From Psychromonas sp. Urea-02u-13 (GTDB taxonomy: Bacteria; Pseudomonadota; Gammaproteobacteria; Enterobacterales; Psychromonadaceae): a DNA stretch of 64,000 bases. Positions within the stretch are counted from its first letter, which is position 1, and every line of letters starts with the position of its first letter. The position numbers and the translations under genes are program-made. Positions 48,938 through 57,884 of the stretch are shown piece by piece. The DNA is taken from assembly GCF_002835995.1 (NCBI RefSeq), contig NZ_PJBZ01000052.1, positions 1 through 64,000 of the forward strand. The letters run 5' to 3'. A model generated the notes under the pieces. That model did no database searches and was not told the DNA's origin. It saw only the letters and a program-made list of their open reading frames with translations.

Positions 48938-49825
48938 ATGATTAATCGTTTGAAATTAGCCCCAACATATATCGCAATATTGTGTTCAGTGGCATTAATA
49001 GGCTGCTCAAGCACGTCACTTCATTCGCCTAAAGAGAATAACCTCAGTGCATTTACTAGCTCGACAAAAGCCAGCCAACAATTAACAGCAACCTTGCCTT
49101 GTTGTGACAGCCTAGCGACACTCACATTTCAGCCATTATCAGAAGATAATACTCAATATATTGCCTTTGATGAAGGCTCACAAGCTTATGATTTCGAGAC
49201 CGGAAAAAGCTTTTATCAAGCGTATAAGTTAGATGACAACATCAGTGAATTAAAGGTGACTCTCAGTGGTTTATTTTACAATACTGTTTTTTCACCACAG
49301 GTCGTCTTACTTGATAGCCAATTTAACAAAACACGTACCATTGCTGTCGATAAGTTTATTTATAAAGAAGCAAAACTATTAAATGGCGATGAATTAAGCG
49401 CAAGTTTTTCTATTACACGCCCTAATTTAAATAACCCAAAGAATGAAACCTACTTTGTTATTTACAGCACCAAGCAAGCGATGCAAGCAGAAACAACAAT
49501 CACTCACCCCGCTAAATTAGATGCACGTGGTCGCAATGTGGTGGAACCCGATATTGCAGATCCTATTATCAAACACTCCGCAATGGGCGTTGTAAAACTG
49601 GATTTAACATTAAGCGCTAAAAATGATGCTTATATTGCCGAGGAGATACCAGTAAGCGATAAAAACATGGCAGAAAATAGCTTAACAGAAGAGCAATATA
49701 ATGAAAAAATCATTAATGCAGTGGCAGATGGGTCAATCGAACTCGCTTTACAGCTTGTCGACCAAGCTGAAGCTTTAGGCTCAAAAAGTGCTAGAGCAAC
49801 TTTTGTAGCAGCGATTAAAAAATAA
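48938..49825 (+). CDS. malM: Maltose regulon periplasmic protein MalM
   Basis: 295 residues. Lipoprotein-like signal (ALIGCSS, Cys about 23). The CCDSLATLTFQPL, IAFDEGSQAYDFETGKSFYQAY and PQVVLLDSQFN blocks match the MalM family (PF07148), a periplasmic protein of unknown role in maltose regulons. Shares a C-rich upstream motif with malK. In E. coli malM follows lamB directly; here murI intervenes. Confidence 0.9.
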   Translation: MINRLKLAPTYIAILCSVALIGCSSTSLHSPKENNLSAFTSSTKASQQLTATLPCCDSLATLTFQPLSEDNTQYIAFDEGSQAYDFETGKSFYQAYKLDDNISELKVTLSGLFYNTVFSPQVVLLDSQFNKTRTIAVDKFIYKEAKLLNGDELSASFSITRPNLNNPKNETYFVIYSTKQAMQAETTITHPAKLDARGRNVVEPDIADPIIKHSAMGVVKLDLTLSAKNDAYIAEEIPVSDKNMAENSLTEEQYNEKIINAVADGSIELALQLVDQAEALGSKSARATFVAAIKK

Positions 49826-49833
49826 CATCTTCT

Positions 49834-49879
49834 ACGCTAGCTAATCTTCGACATAATAAATGCGATGATTAGCTAGCGT
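49834..49879 (+). terminator. Stem-loop after malM
   Basis: A 13-bp perfect inverted repeat (ACGCTAGCTAATC and complement) with a 20-base loop, followed by ATTATTT. Probable terminator. Confidence 0.7.
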
Positions 49880-50019
49880 ATTATTTCACACCTATTTCGA
49901 CTAATTAATCCCCTACGACTTCCCCTCACCAGACAATAAATAAATAGTGTTGGTAACTAGCGCTAAATCCTTTAAAATTCAGCCCCAATAAAATTATTAC
50001 CCTAAAGGTTAAAATAAGT

Positions 50020-51111
50020 ATGCAATTCGTTGATCCAGATAATTATGAAAAGCAGCTAGATGCTAAAAAAGTACAATTTAACGAGCAATTTTCAACCTTT
50101 AACCTGCCTGCGTTAGAAGTATTTGCTTCTCCAAAACAGAACTACCGTATGCGTAGTGAGTTTCGAGTTTGGCACGATGGCGATGATCTTTATTACATTA
50201 TGTTTGACCAAGCAACCAAAAAAAAATTTCGTGTTGACCAGTTTCCGCCTGCTAGCAAATTAATCAACGATCTAATGCAGCCGTTAATTCAATTGATTAA
50301 AGCCAATAGAATGCTACGCCATAAGCTATTTCAGATTGAGTTTATCTCGACGCTAACCGGCGAAGTTGTTGTTAGCCTGCTTTACCATAAACAACTGGGT
50401 GATGAGTGGATTGAAGAAGCCAACAAGCTAAAAGCGACACTTTCAATGCAGTTTAATATCAATTTTATTGGTCGCGCTAAAAAACAAAAACTACTACTTG
50501 ATAAAGACTACGTAGTGGAATCATTAGAGGTAGATGGGCAAACGCTTATCTATCAACAAATTGAAAACAGCTTTACCCAGCCTAATGCAGCCATTTCAAT
50601 CAGCATGTTAGAATGGGCGATTGATTGTACCCGTGATAGTAAAGGCGATTTACTTGAGCTGTATTGTGGTAATGGTAACTTCTCAATTGCATTAGCGAAA
50701 AATTTCGACAAAGTATTAGCTACTGAAATAGCGAAACCATCAGTGCAATCAGCACAATACAATATCGCTAAAAACAATATTGATAACCTCACGATTATTC
50801 GTATGTCAGCGCAAGACTTTACACAAGCTATCAATAAAGTGCGCACATTTAGTCGTTTAGAAGGTATCGATCTTGACGATTACCAATGTGATACTATTTT
50901 TGTTGATCCACCACGCTCAGGCCTTGATGATGAAACCGTTAAAATGGTGCAGGCCTACGCTAATATAATGTATATCAGTTGCAACCCTGAAACACTGCAA
51001 GCGAATATGCAGGTGTTCAATGAAACGCATCGAGTAGAGCGTTTCGCGTTGTTTGATCAATTCCCTTACACACATCACACAGAAGCCGGTGTGTATTTAG
51101 TAAGACGCTAA
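50020..51111 (+). CDS. trmA: tRNA (uracil-5-)-methyltransferase
   Basis: Makes ribothymidine at position 54 of tRNA with SAM. 363 residues (E. coli 366). SAM motif [26 protein letters not shown] with the active-site region, and [10 protein letters not shown] with the catalytic cysteine. C-terminal [17 protein letters not shown] lies about 9 bases before the ATG. A terminator hairpin that followed it seems to have been split by an inserted element. Confidence 0.97.
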   Translation: MQFVDPDNYEKQLDAKKVQFNEQFSTFNLPALEVFASPKQNYRMRSEFRVWHDGDDLYYIMFDQATKKKFRVDQFPPASKLINDLMQPLIQLIKANRMLRHKLFQIEFISTLTGEVVVSLLYHKQLGDEWIEEANKLKATLSMQFNINFIGRAKKQKLLLDKDYVVESLEVDGQTLIYQQIENSFTQPNAAISISMLEWAIDCTRDSKGDLLELYCGNGNFSIALAKNFDKVLATEIAKPSVQSAQYNIAKNNIDNLTIIRMSAQDFTQAINKVRTFSRLEGIDLDDYQCDTIFVDPPRSGLDDETVKMVQAYANIMYISCNPETLQANMQVFNETHRVERFALFDQFPYTHHTEAGVYLVRR

Positions 51112-51128
51112 AAAACAAAAAAACTTGG

Positions 51129-51472
51129 TTATACCCGTCACCATTCAAGTTGCACAGTTCAGCAAGTGATGAGGTGAACAGATTTTAGGCAGGAAGTTGA
51201 AGGTCTAACTGGTTCAATCAATACTTCCTAACAACCAAGGTGTTTGCCTCATCGCTTGCCCTACGGGTCGCTAGCTCGGAAACCAATTCTGCGTTGCAAC
51301 ATTTGATAAGGGCTAGCCATTAAAGAATGAAAGTCTTCTTTTTCATTCTACCGATAGAGAATTAACGCAGTTAATTGCTCGAAAGGTCATCATGTTGCAT
51401 CTTGCCTTGCCATAGTTCGATAAGAAGCGAGCTAGCGACTGAACAAAGCACCTTGATTGGTAACGGGTATAA
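51129..51472 (-). mobile_element. Inverted-repeat element family C, copy 2 (about 344 bp)
   Basis: Starts TTATACCCGTCACC and ends GGTAACGGGTATAA. Near-identical, inverted, to 24897-25242. It is flanked by AAAAACTTGG on the left and CACCAAGGTTTTT on the right, which together would form a terminator stem. The element therefore looks inserted in the loop of the trmA terminator. Confidence 0.88.
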
Positions 51473-51707
51473 TCACCAAGGTTTTTCCTTTCATCTGCCC
51501 CTCTATTTAGCATCCAAACAACCCCATGACCTAAATTTTCCTGCTATCGGAGAAGTCCCATATAGGAGATGAGGTAAAACATAATAAAATACAATTTAAA
51601 AACACAAACCGAATTGACCAAAAAACACCCAACAAACAAATTTACATCACAAAAAAAACAATTAACCTTGGCTTTAAGTAAGGCATAAATTACAGAAAAC
51701 TCTATTA
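51473..51707. other. AT-rich region upstream of the GAF-GGDEF gene
   Basis: About 235 bp (with the element, about 600 bp between genes). Contains the promoter for the downstream gene. No RNA or operator recognised. Confidence 0.4.
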
Positions 51708-53936
51708 ATGTTACCCTGCTCGTTTACAATTACACTAAGTGAACCAGTGATGAAACAGTTTGTTTTAGACCAAGTATCCATTACCCAAAATGCATTTTTA
51801 GCATGCCAGGATGCAAAGTCTTTAATTACAAACATGTCTCATTTCCTATCACTTACTTGGCATCCTGACGATATTCTCTTTTGTATTGAAGCGGATCAGT
51901 TTAAGTGTTTAGCACAGCATAAGTCCGGAAAACCCATCCTTCATTTAGAACTCTCTCCAATAGAATTAAAAGCGCAAATCAGTAACGAAACACTATGGCA
52001 ACTAGCGGACCAAAAAGAGAAGATTTCAGCCTACCTGCCTATTACCTATATACGCGTGGAAAATAGTTATCATACGCTAGACCATTGGTACTGTTTGAAA
52101 TTACAAATGCAGGGTAAAGCAGGTATTTTTATTTTTTTACAAAACCCTCAAAAAGAACAAATGGCACTATGGAAAAGCGAGCCATTATTGTCGGCCTTAG
52201 TGATGCAGTTCTTCCACCTTTTACAAAAATTCAGGCTAAATCAGCAACATAAAGCACAACAAGTCAAACACGACAAACTAGAAGCGTTATATTTAAAAGA
52301 TCTCAATCTACAACAAGAGTTTTCATCCAAAGTTTTAAAGCTACATAAAATGGCCCAAGATCTGCTGCTAGCCCCCACACTAGATGCTCTGTATAAAATA
52401 TCCGTTGAAACACTGCGTGAAGTACTGGGTTTTGACCGTACTTGCTTGATTTTAGCCGATGCGATTCAGCATTCAATGAATCCCACTTACGGCACTGATG
52501 AAAACGGTAATACCACCGATGAGTCCAAGCAAGTTTTTGACATGGAGGGTTTAGCGCCTCAGATGCAACACGCGTTATTACACACCAATAAATTACTAGA
52601 AGTCATTGAAAACACACCACTCTATACAGCAGGAAAGGTCGTTGGTATTGGTTGGAATGCGATGGCGATTTTACGTGATGGGGATAATTTAATTGGCTGG
52701 GTGGCCATCGATAATCTGCTAAAAAATCGTGTATTGCTTGATTACGAAAAAGAATTATTAATGCTTTATAGCACTATGTTAAGTAGTGCAATTGTGCAAA
52801 AACGCGAAGAGAGCAATTTAAATATTCTACACTCCAGTGTTGTGCAGCTATCACATCAGAAAAAAGAAATAGATGTTTGCCGAGTTGCCATTGAAATTAT
52901 CAGAGAGCAATTAATGTTAGACAGAGCGGCTGTTTTTCTTAGTTATGATAACGGCCAAACGATGCAAGGTACCTTTGGCACCGACATTAATGGCCTTGTC
53001 ATTAATGAAACGAGCTTCAGTGGCGTTCTACCTAAAAACTCTTTATTAGAGCTAGCCATCGCTTTGCCGCATCGACTCGCTTTTGAGGCCTCCGTGCCAC
53101 TTTATCACGATAATAAAATGGTCGGCCATGGCTGGAATGCAGCTATGTTATTACGCAATCAAGAAAAAACCATTGGTTTTCTGGTACTCGACAACCTGAT
53201 CAACAAACGTCCCTTAACTAGCCATAATAAGCATATGTTAACCTTGTTTGCGTCTAATTTAGCTGAAATCATCTCTCGAAAACGCGCTGAAGAATCAGTC
53301 TATAAACTCAATAATGAGTTAGAGCGTTTAGTAGCGGAGCGCACAGAGCAACTCGAGAATGCCAATAAAGCCCTAGAAGCCAGCAATCAAAAATTAGCGC
53401 AGTTATCTTTAATGGATAGTTTAACCGAGATTGCTAATCGACGTCATTTTGATGAAAACTATCAAAGAGAGTGGGCAACCGCTTGTCGACATGGTCTTAA
53501 TTTATCGGTCATCATGTTAGATGTTGATTACTTTAAAGCTTACAACGACTTCTATGGACACCAACAAGGTGATATCTGCTTAAGAGAAATAGCTCAGGTG
53601 ATAAAAAAACATTTTCGCCGTGCTGGTGAGTTAGTCGCACGATATGGCGGGGAAGAGTTCGTGATTTTATTGGGTCATTCATCTGCACAAGATGTTAGTC
53701 AGCGTATTCAAGCTGTGATTGACGAGCTCTTTGCACAACACATCACACATCTTAAATCGCCACTGCAACGTGTGACTTTATCTGCCGGTATTGCAACAGC
53801 ACAGATCAACAAAGACATTCTCAAAAACGAGCTATTAAAAAGAGCGGATAAAGCACTTTATCAGGCAAAATCAGCAGGTAGAAACCGACTGATTGTTAAT
53901 CAGCATGGTTTCATTGCTAGTGCGCTTAATCGTTAA
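51708..53936 (+). CDS. GAF-GAF-GGDEF diguanylate cyclase
   Basis: 742 residues. N-terminal region (about 1-190) of unknown type, two GAF-like sensor domains (about 205-365 and 385-535, with EVLGFDRTCLILAD and EQLMLDRAAVFLSY), a coiled-coil, then a GGDEF domain (about 570-735) with MDSLTEIANRRHF and RYGGEEFVILL, active form. Soluble, with no clear membrane segment. ATG 51708 has no clear ribosome site; ATG 51750 (MKQFVLDQ) is an alternative. A cytosolic c-di-GMP synthase sensing an unknown ligand. Confidence 0.92.
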   Translation: MLPCSFTITLSEPVMKQFVLDQVSITQNAFLACQDAKSLITNMSHFLSLTWHPDDILFCIEADQFKCLAQHKSGKPILHLELSPIELKAQISNETLWQLADQKEKISAYLPITYIRVENSYHTLDHWYCLKLQMQGKAGIFIFLQNPQKEQMALWKSEPLLSALVMQFFHLLQKFRLNQQHKAQQVKHDKLEALYLKDLNLQQEFSSKVLKLHKMAQDLLLAPTLDALYKISVETLREVLGFDRTCLILADAIQHSMNPTYGTDENGNTTDESKQVFDMEGLAPQMQHALLHTNKLLEVIENTPLYTAGKVVGIGWNAMAILRDGDNLIGWVAIDNLLKNRVLLDYEKELLMLYSTMLSSAIVQKREESNLNILHSSVVQLSHQKKEIDVCRVAIEIIREQLMLDRAAVFLSYDNGQTMQGTFGTDINGLVINETSFSGVLPKNSLLELAIALPHRLAFEASVPLYHDNKMVGHGWNAAMLLRNQEKTIGFLVLDNLINKRPLTSHNKHMLTLFASNLAEIISRKRAEESVYKLNNELERLVAERTEQLENANKALEASNQKLAQLSLMDSLTEIANRRHFDENYQREWATACRHGLNLSVIMLDVDYFKAYNDFYGHQQGDICLREIAQVIKKHFRRAGELVARYGGEEFVILLGHSSAQDVSQRIQAVIDELFAQHITHLKSPLQRVTLSAGIATAQINKDILKNELLKRADKALYQAKSAGRNRLIVNQHGFIASALNR

Positions 53937-54769
53937 TCTTCAACATTCGCTTTAATATAAGAACCAATAATGGTCACTGGATATTGTGCTTTTATCTGAT
54001 TCAAAGCAGCATCAATATTGGCATCAAGTTGATGACCATCTATATCAATAAAGAAGTGATACTTACCAAATTGAGACTTAGTGGGACGAGACATAATTGA
54101 AGTCAAGTTCACCTTTTCAGCAGCAAACGCATTAACTATATTTCCCAATACCCCAGGACAATCATTTTCATTTTTAACGACTAACGTGGTTTTATATAAC
54201 GCACCTTGTAAACGAGCTTGTGCTTTTTTGGTTAACACTAAAAATCGTGTTTGATTATTCTCATAATTAGTGACATTTTTATTAATCAAAAAATGACTAT
54301 TAACCATCTGAAGCGCATGTTGTGGAATAATCGCTCCCGCGCCTTTACCTTGTTTTTCAGCCAATAATAACGACTCAATATTACTCTGCGTATTATGAAC
54401 TTTAACACCTGTTAATTGCTCTATAAACTCAGAACATTGCCCATGCGCAACAAACTGCACGTAAAGATCCGTTAACTCAGAAACCTTTTTACAATCAGCA
54501 ACAAAAGAAAACTGTATGGCCAATAACAACTCAGAGACAACAATTAAGTCCGTACTTAATAGATGATCTAAAACGACTTGTACGTAACCCTCAGAGAGGT
54601 TCTCAATCGGTAAAACACCGTATTCACATTCAGTGCCAATGGCTTTAAAGGTATCAGAAAGAGAGCTGAAATAGTTGATGTTGAAGGGTTTAGATTGTGA
54701 GTTGATATATTGATGCGTGGCTAAATCAGAGAATGTTTCTTTAGGACCAAGGGTCGCAATATTAAGCAT
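53933..54769 (-). CDS. pheA: Prephenate dehydratase with ACT domain, divergent
   Basis: Converts prephenate to phenylpyruvate in phenylalanine synthesis. 278 residues, monofunctional (no chorismate mutase). The catalytic region is recognisable (GPKETFSDLA, VLPIENLSEGYVQVVLD, NQTRFLVL), with several substitutions: the usual GPEGTFS is GPKETFS, and NSTEG is NLSEG. The C-terminal ACT domain (about 190-278) normally binds phenylalanine; the conserved ESRP appears as IMSRP. Activity is likely but not certain. It overlaps the end of the GGDEF gene by four bases on the opposite strand. Confidence 0.85.
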   Translation of the reverse strand: MLNIATLGPKETFSDLATHQYINSQSKPFNINYFSSLSDTFKAIGTECEYGVLPIENLSEGYVQVVLDHLLSTDLIVVSELLLAIQFSFVADCKKVSELTDLYVQFVAHGQCSEFIEQLTGVKVHNTQSNIESLLLAEKQGKGAGAIIPQHALQMVNSHFLINKNVTNYENNQTRFLVLTKKAQARLQGALYKTTLVVKNENDCPGVLGNIVNAFAAEKVNLTSIMSRPTKSQFGKYHFFIDIDGHQLDANIDAALNQIKAQYPVTIIGSYIKANVED

Positions 54770-54802
54770 AAACTACCGAATAATTATTTATAAAGGAAGA
54801 TC

Positions 54803-54833
54803 AAAAAAGGTGAGCTAAGCTCACCTTTTATTT
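54803..54833 (-). terminator. Terminator of rpoH
   Basis: AAAAGGTGAGC-TA-AGCTCACCTTTT palindrome directly after the rpoH stop codon, with a T tail on the minus strand. Confidence 0.88.
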
Positions 54834-55685
54834 TTATGCAAAATCCATATTACTTTGCAGTTTCTTAATCGCGTTGGCTTCTAGCTGTCGAACACGCTCA
54901 GCAGAGATACTATATCGTGCAGCTAATTCATGTAACGTCGCTTTAGGCTCGCTTAACCAACGAGAACTAACAATGTCTTGGCTACGAGAGTCTAGTGTTG
55001 AAAGTGCAGAATGAAGTTTGTTTTTCATCGTTAGCTGCGCGCTATCGGCTTCAAATTGAATTGCAACATCGGCAGTTTTATCTTCAAGATACTGGACCGG
55101 TGCAAAGTTACTATCGTCATCGTCATCGCCACTAAGGTCAAAAGATTGGTCTTGACCATTAAGACGAGATTCCATCTCTAATACATCTTTGGTGCTTACG
55201 TTGAGGTTTGTTGCTACGTTTTCTACCTCTTCTTGGCTAAACCAACCAAGACGTTTTTTAGCTTTACGAAGATTAAAGAACAATTTGCGCTGTGCTTTAG
55301 TGGTCGCTATTTTTACCATGCGCCAATTACGAATAACATATTCGTGAATTTCAGCTTTAATCCAATGCACAGCAAAAGATACAAGGCGTACACCCACTGA
55401 AGGATCAAAACGTTTTACCGCTTTCATTAATCCTACATTGCCTTCTTGGATTAAGTCAGCCTGAGGCAAACCGTAACCCGCATAACTTTTAGCAACATAA
55501 GCAACAAAACGTAAATGTGACATCACTAATTTTTTAGCTGCATCTAGGTCACCGTCATTAAATAGGCTGGTCGCTAACTCTTTTTCCTCATCTGCAGTGA
55601 GCATTGGAAAATGATTTACCGATTGCACATAGCCTTCAATACTTCCTTGAGGAACTAAACTCATTGAATTAATTGTATTACTCAT
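54834..55685 (-). CDS. rpoH: RNA polymerase heat-shock sigma factor (sigma-32)
   Basis: 283 residues. Region 2 ([37 protein letters not shown]) and region 4 ([26 protein letters not shown]) are intact, as is the RpoH box ([17 protein letters not shown]). Directs transcription of chaperones and proteases on heat stress. It follows ftsX in the usual order, here with one small gene in between. Confidence 0.97.
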   Translation of the reverse strand: MSNTINSMSLVPQGSIEGYVQSVNHFPMLTADEEKELATSLFNDGDLDAAKKLVMSHLRFVAYVAKSYAGYGLPQADLIQEGNVGLMKAVKRFDPSVGVRLVSFAVHWIKAEIHEYVIRNWRMVKIATTKAQRKLFFNLRKAKKRLGWFSQEEVENVATNLNVSTKDVLEMESRLNGQDQSFDLSGDDDDDSNFAPVQYLEDKTADVAIQFEADSAQLTMKNKLHSALSTLDSRSQDIVSSRWLSEPKATLHELAARYSISAERVRQLEANAIKKLQSNMDFA

Positions 55686-55768
55686 GCTTCACCCTTATAA
55701 ATATCTGATCACAGTGGTTCTTAGTCCGTTATTATACCGTAGAAGTTCAATAAAAAGACAATAAAAAA

Positions 55769-56092
55769 TTAACTCGCTAACAAAAATTGGTTATAACTAC
55801 TATTTTTGAGACGGCGCTTTAACAAACGCGAGAACCAGTACTCACCTAAGGTGTGATCTTTAATCACGCTTCTAAAATGAATTGAATTAAGTACCACCTC
55901 TTCACCATTGATCAACTCGAACAGTGCATAACCAATAACAGTACCGTCTAAGCGAATAATGAGTAGCTCAGTACTTTTATCTAATAATAACTTCTTCGAT
56001 TCATCTAACTGATTTTGGATACTTTCGTGAATAAGTGTTTGGCAAATAGGGGAGAAAATAGAGGTTAACTTTACATCAATTACTTTGTGCAT
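55769..56092 (-). CDS. Small protein of unknown function, possibly GNAT-like
   Basis: 107 residues from ATG 56092 (GAGAGAAC about five bases upstream; the longer frame starts with TTG at 56113). ELLIIRLDGTVIGYALFELI resembles beta strands of an acetyltransferase, but no acetyl-CoA motif is clear. No signal or membrane segment. Lies between ftsX and rpoH. Confidence 0.7.
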   Translation of the reverse strand: MHKVIDVKLTSIFSPICQTLIHESIQNQLDESKKLLLDKSTELLIIRLDGTVIGYALFELINGEEVVLNSIHFRSVIKDHTLGEYWFSRLLKRRLKNSSYNQFLLAS

Positions 56093-56154
56093 ATGTTCTC
56101 TCAAAAAAATCAATTAAACGACAAACTCCGTGACATAGTTCACATATTACAGGC

Positions 56155-56187
56155 AAAAAAAAAGAGATCAACAAAAGATCTCTTTTT
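56155..56187 (-). terminator. Terminator of ftsY-ftsE-ftsX
   Basis: AAAGAGATC-AACAAAA-GATCTCTTT stem; on the minus strand it is followed by TTTTTTTT. Confidence 0.85.
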
Positions 56188-56219
56188 ATACAATAATTTA
56201 CACTTCTCTGTTTTCAGCT

Positions 56220-57209
56220 TTATTTAGGCTCTATTTTCACCAAATATTGCTTAACAGAAACGTAAGAAGCAACAAAACCTAATCCCGTTGCGACGCCAAA
56301 TAACGTCATCACTTCATTAAAGCTCATGAGTGATATTTCAAATTGTAATTGATATAAGCCCATCAGACTCATTACACCTGATTGTAACCAAGTGACCATT
56401 GCAAAGGTCAATAACCAGGCAATCACGCCACCTAGTAAGCCATACCATGCACCCACGTAAAGATACGGGCGCTGAATAAAGCTATTGGTCGCGCCGACAA
56501 GTTTTAATACTTCAATCTCATCACGTTGGCTGAGTATATTCAGGCGAATAGTATTACTGACAATCAACAAGACCGAAATAAGCAGTAGCACCGCTATCGC
56601 AATCACAATATCCACCAGCAGGCTTAAAATGGCCTGCAGCTTCTCAATCCAATCAACGTCAACACGCACAAGGTCAATGCCCTGCTCACGCTCGAGCTTC
56701 GCCACTAATAACTTACTACCCGCAGAGTTCATTGCCTCTTTGGTCGGCACAACCACTAATACGGCTGGTAACGGATTCTCATCTAAATAATTAAGCGCTT
56801 TAGAGAATGAAGACATCTCTTTAAACTCTTCTAACGCTTGGTGGCGTGAGATATAAGTAACAGAATCAATATCGTTATAAAGTGCTAATTTGTTAATTAA
56901 TACTTGTACACGCGGTTCTGAAATATCTTTTTTCAGAAACAGACTAATTTCTGAGGCGCCGTCCCATTGTCCCGTCACACGCTCTGCATTTTTGTATAAA
57001 ACATGAAAAGCACTCGGTAGCGATAACGCTAAACCTAATACAAAAATAGTCATTAATGTCGCAAAGGGTGTTTTCCATAATTCAGAAAAACTACTAAATG
57101 CTTGTTGAAAATGTTGGCGTATAACAGCAGAAACACGTCCCAAAAATGAAACTTTGGTAATACGAGGTGAACCCGACAATACTTTTTTATCTTCCATTTG
57201 ATTAGCCAT
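56220..57209 (-). CDS. ftsX: Cell-division ABC transporter permease FtsX
   Basis: 329 residues with four membrane segments, one near residue 50 and three in the C-terminal half, and a periplasmic loop between the first two that activates amidases. Partner of FtsE. Starts eight bases before the ftsE stop, overlapping it. Confidence 0.95.
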   Translation of the reverse strand: MANQMEDKKVLSGSPRITKVSFLGRVSAVIRQHFQQAFSSFSELWKTPFATLMTIFVLGLALSLPSAFHVLYKNAERVTGQWDGASEISLFLKKDISEPRVQVLINKLALYNDIDSVTYISRHQALEEFKEMSSFSKALNYLDENPLPAVLVVVPTKEAMNSAGSKLLVAKLEREQGIDLVRVDVDWIEKLQAILSLLVDIVIAIAVLLLISVLLIVSNTIRLNILSQRDEIEVLKLVGATNSFIQRPYLYVGAWYGLLGGVIAWLLTFAMVTWLQSGVMSLMGLYQLQFEISLMSFNEVMTLFGVATGLGFVASYVSVKQYLVKIEPK

Positions 57210-57882
57210 TGCGTTCTCTCATTAGTCCATCATTGATCATCTCACCGTCTTTCAAGGTCAAAGTGCGGTAGCGCATTTTAGCGATTAGGCCTAAATCATG
57301 CGTTGCAATTAATACTGACATACCAAACTCATTCAGTGATTCAAACAGGCTTAGAATCTCTAATGACAGTTTAGGGTCAAGGTTACCCGTTGGCTCATCG
57401 GCAAGTAATAATGGAGGCTGATTGATGATTGCACGCGCAATACCAACACGTTGTTGCTCACCACCAGAGAGGTGAATCGGTGCGCAATCTTCTTTGCCCA
57501 TTAAGCCTACTTTTTCAAGTGCGGCTAAGCTACGTCGTTTAATTTCATAACGACTATAACCTTCAATTAAGAGGGGTAAGCCCACATTTTCTAATACACT
57601 ACGGTTCATCAATAAACGGTGATCTTGAAAGATCATACCGATATGACGACGTAAATAAGGAATGTCATTACCTTTGATATTACTAATGTCATTACCATTT
57701 AATACGATACGCCCTGTTGTTGGGCGCTCCATTAAGCTGATAAGTTTTAATAGCGTACTTTTACCAGAGCCAGAGTGGCCGGTTAAAAATGCCATTTCGC
57801 CCTGTTTCAAGTGAAAGTCTACTTGCTTTAGTGCGCCATGGTTACCAGCATAAATTTTGCTGACCTCTTCAAATAAAATCAT
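57202..57882 (-). CDS. ftsE: Cell-division ATPase FtsE
   Basis: 226 residues. Walker A GHSGSGKST, signature LSGGEQQRVGIARA, Walker B LLADEPTGNLD and ATHD switch are intact. With FtsX it regulates peptidoglycan amidases at the septum. Starts two bases after ftsY. Confidence 0.97.
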   Translation of the reverse strand: MILFEEVSKIYAGNHGALKQVDFHLKQGEMAFLTGHSGSGKSTLLKLISLMERPTTGRIVLNGNDISNIKGNDIPYLRRHIGMIFQDHRLLMNRSVLENVGLPLLIEGYSRYEIKRRSLAALEKVGLMGKEDCAPIHLSGGEQQRVGIARAIINQPPLLLADEPTGNLDPKLSLEILSLFESLNEFGMSVLIATHDLGLIAKMRYRTLTLKDGEMINDGLMRERNG

Positions 57883-57884
57883 AA

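Noticed and set aside
37801-49825. Maltose genes as a recently acquired island
   Set aside because: Gene order, lengths and composition look native; murI, a core gene, lies inside the region, and no integrase or attachment site is seen.
51375-51572. 65-codon frame inside element C
   Set aside because: Spans the element end and unrelated flank; no ribosome site; the other copy of the element has a different frame.
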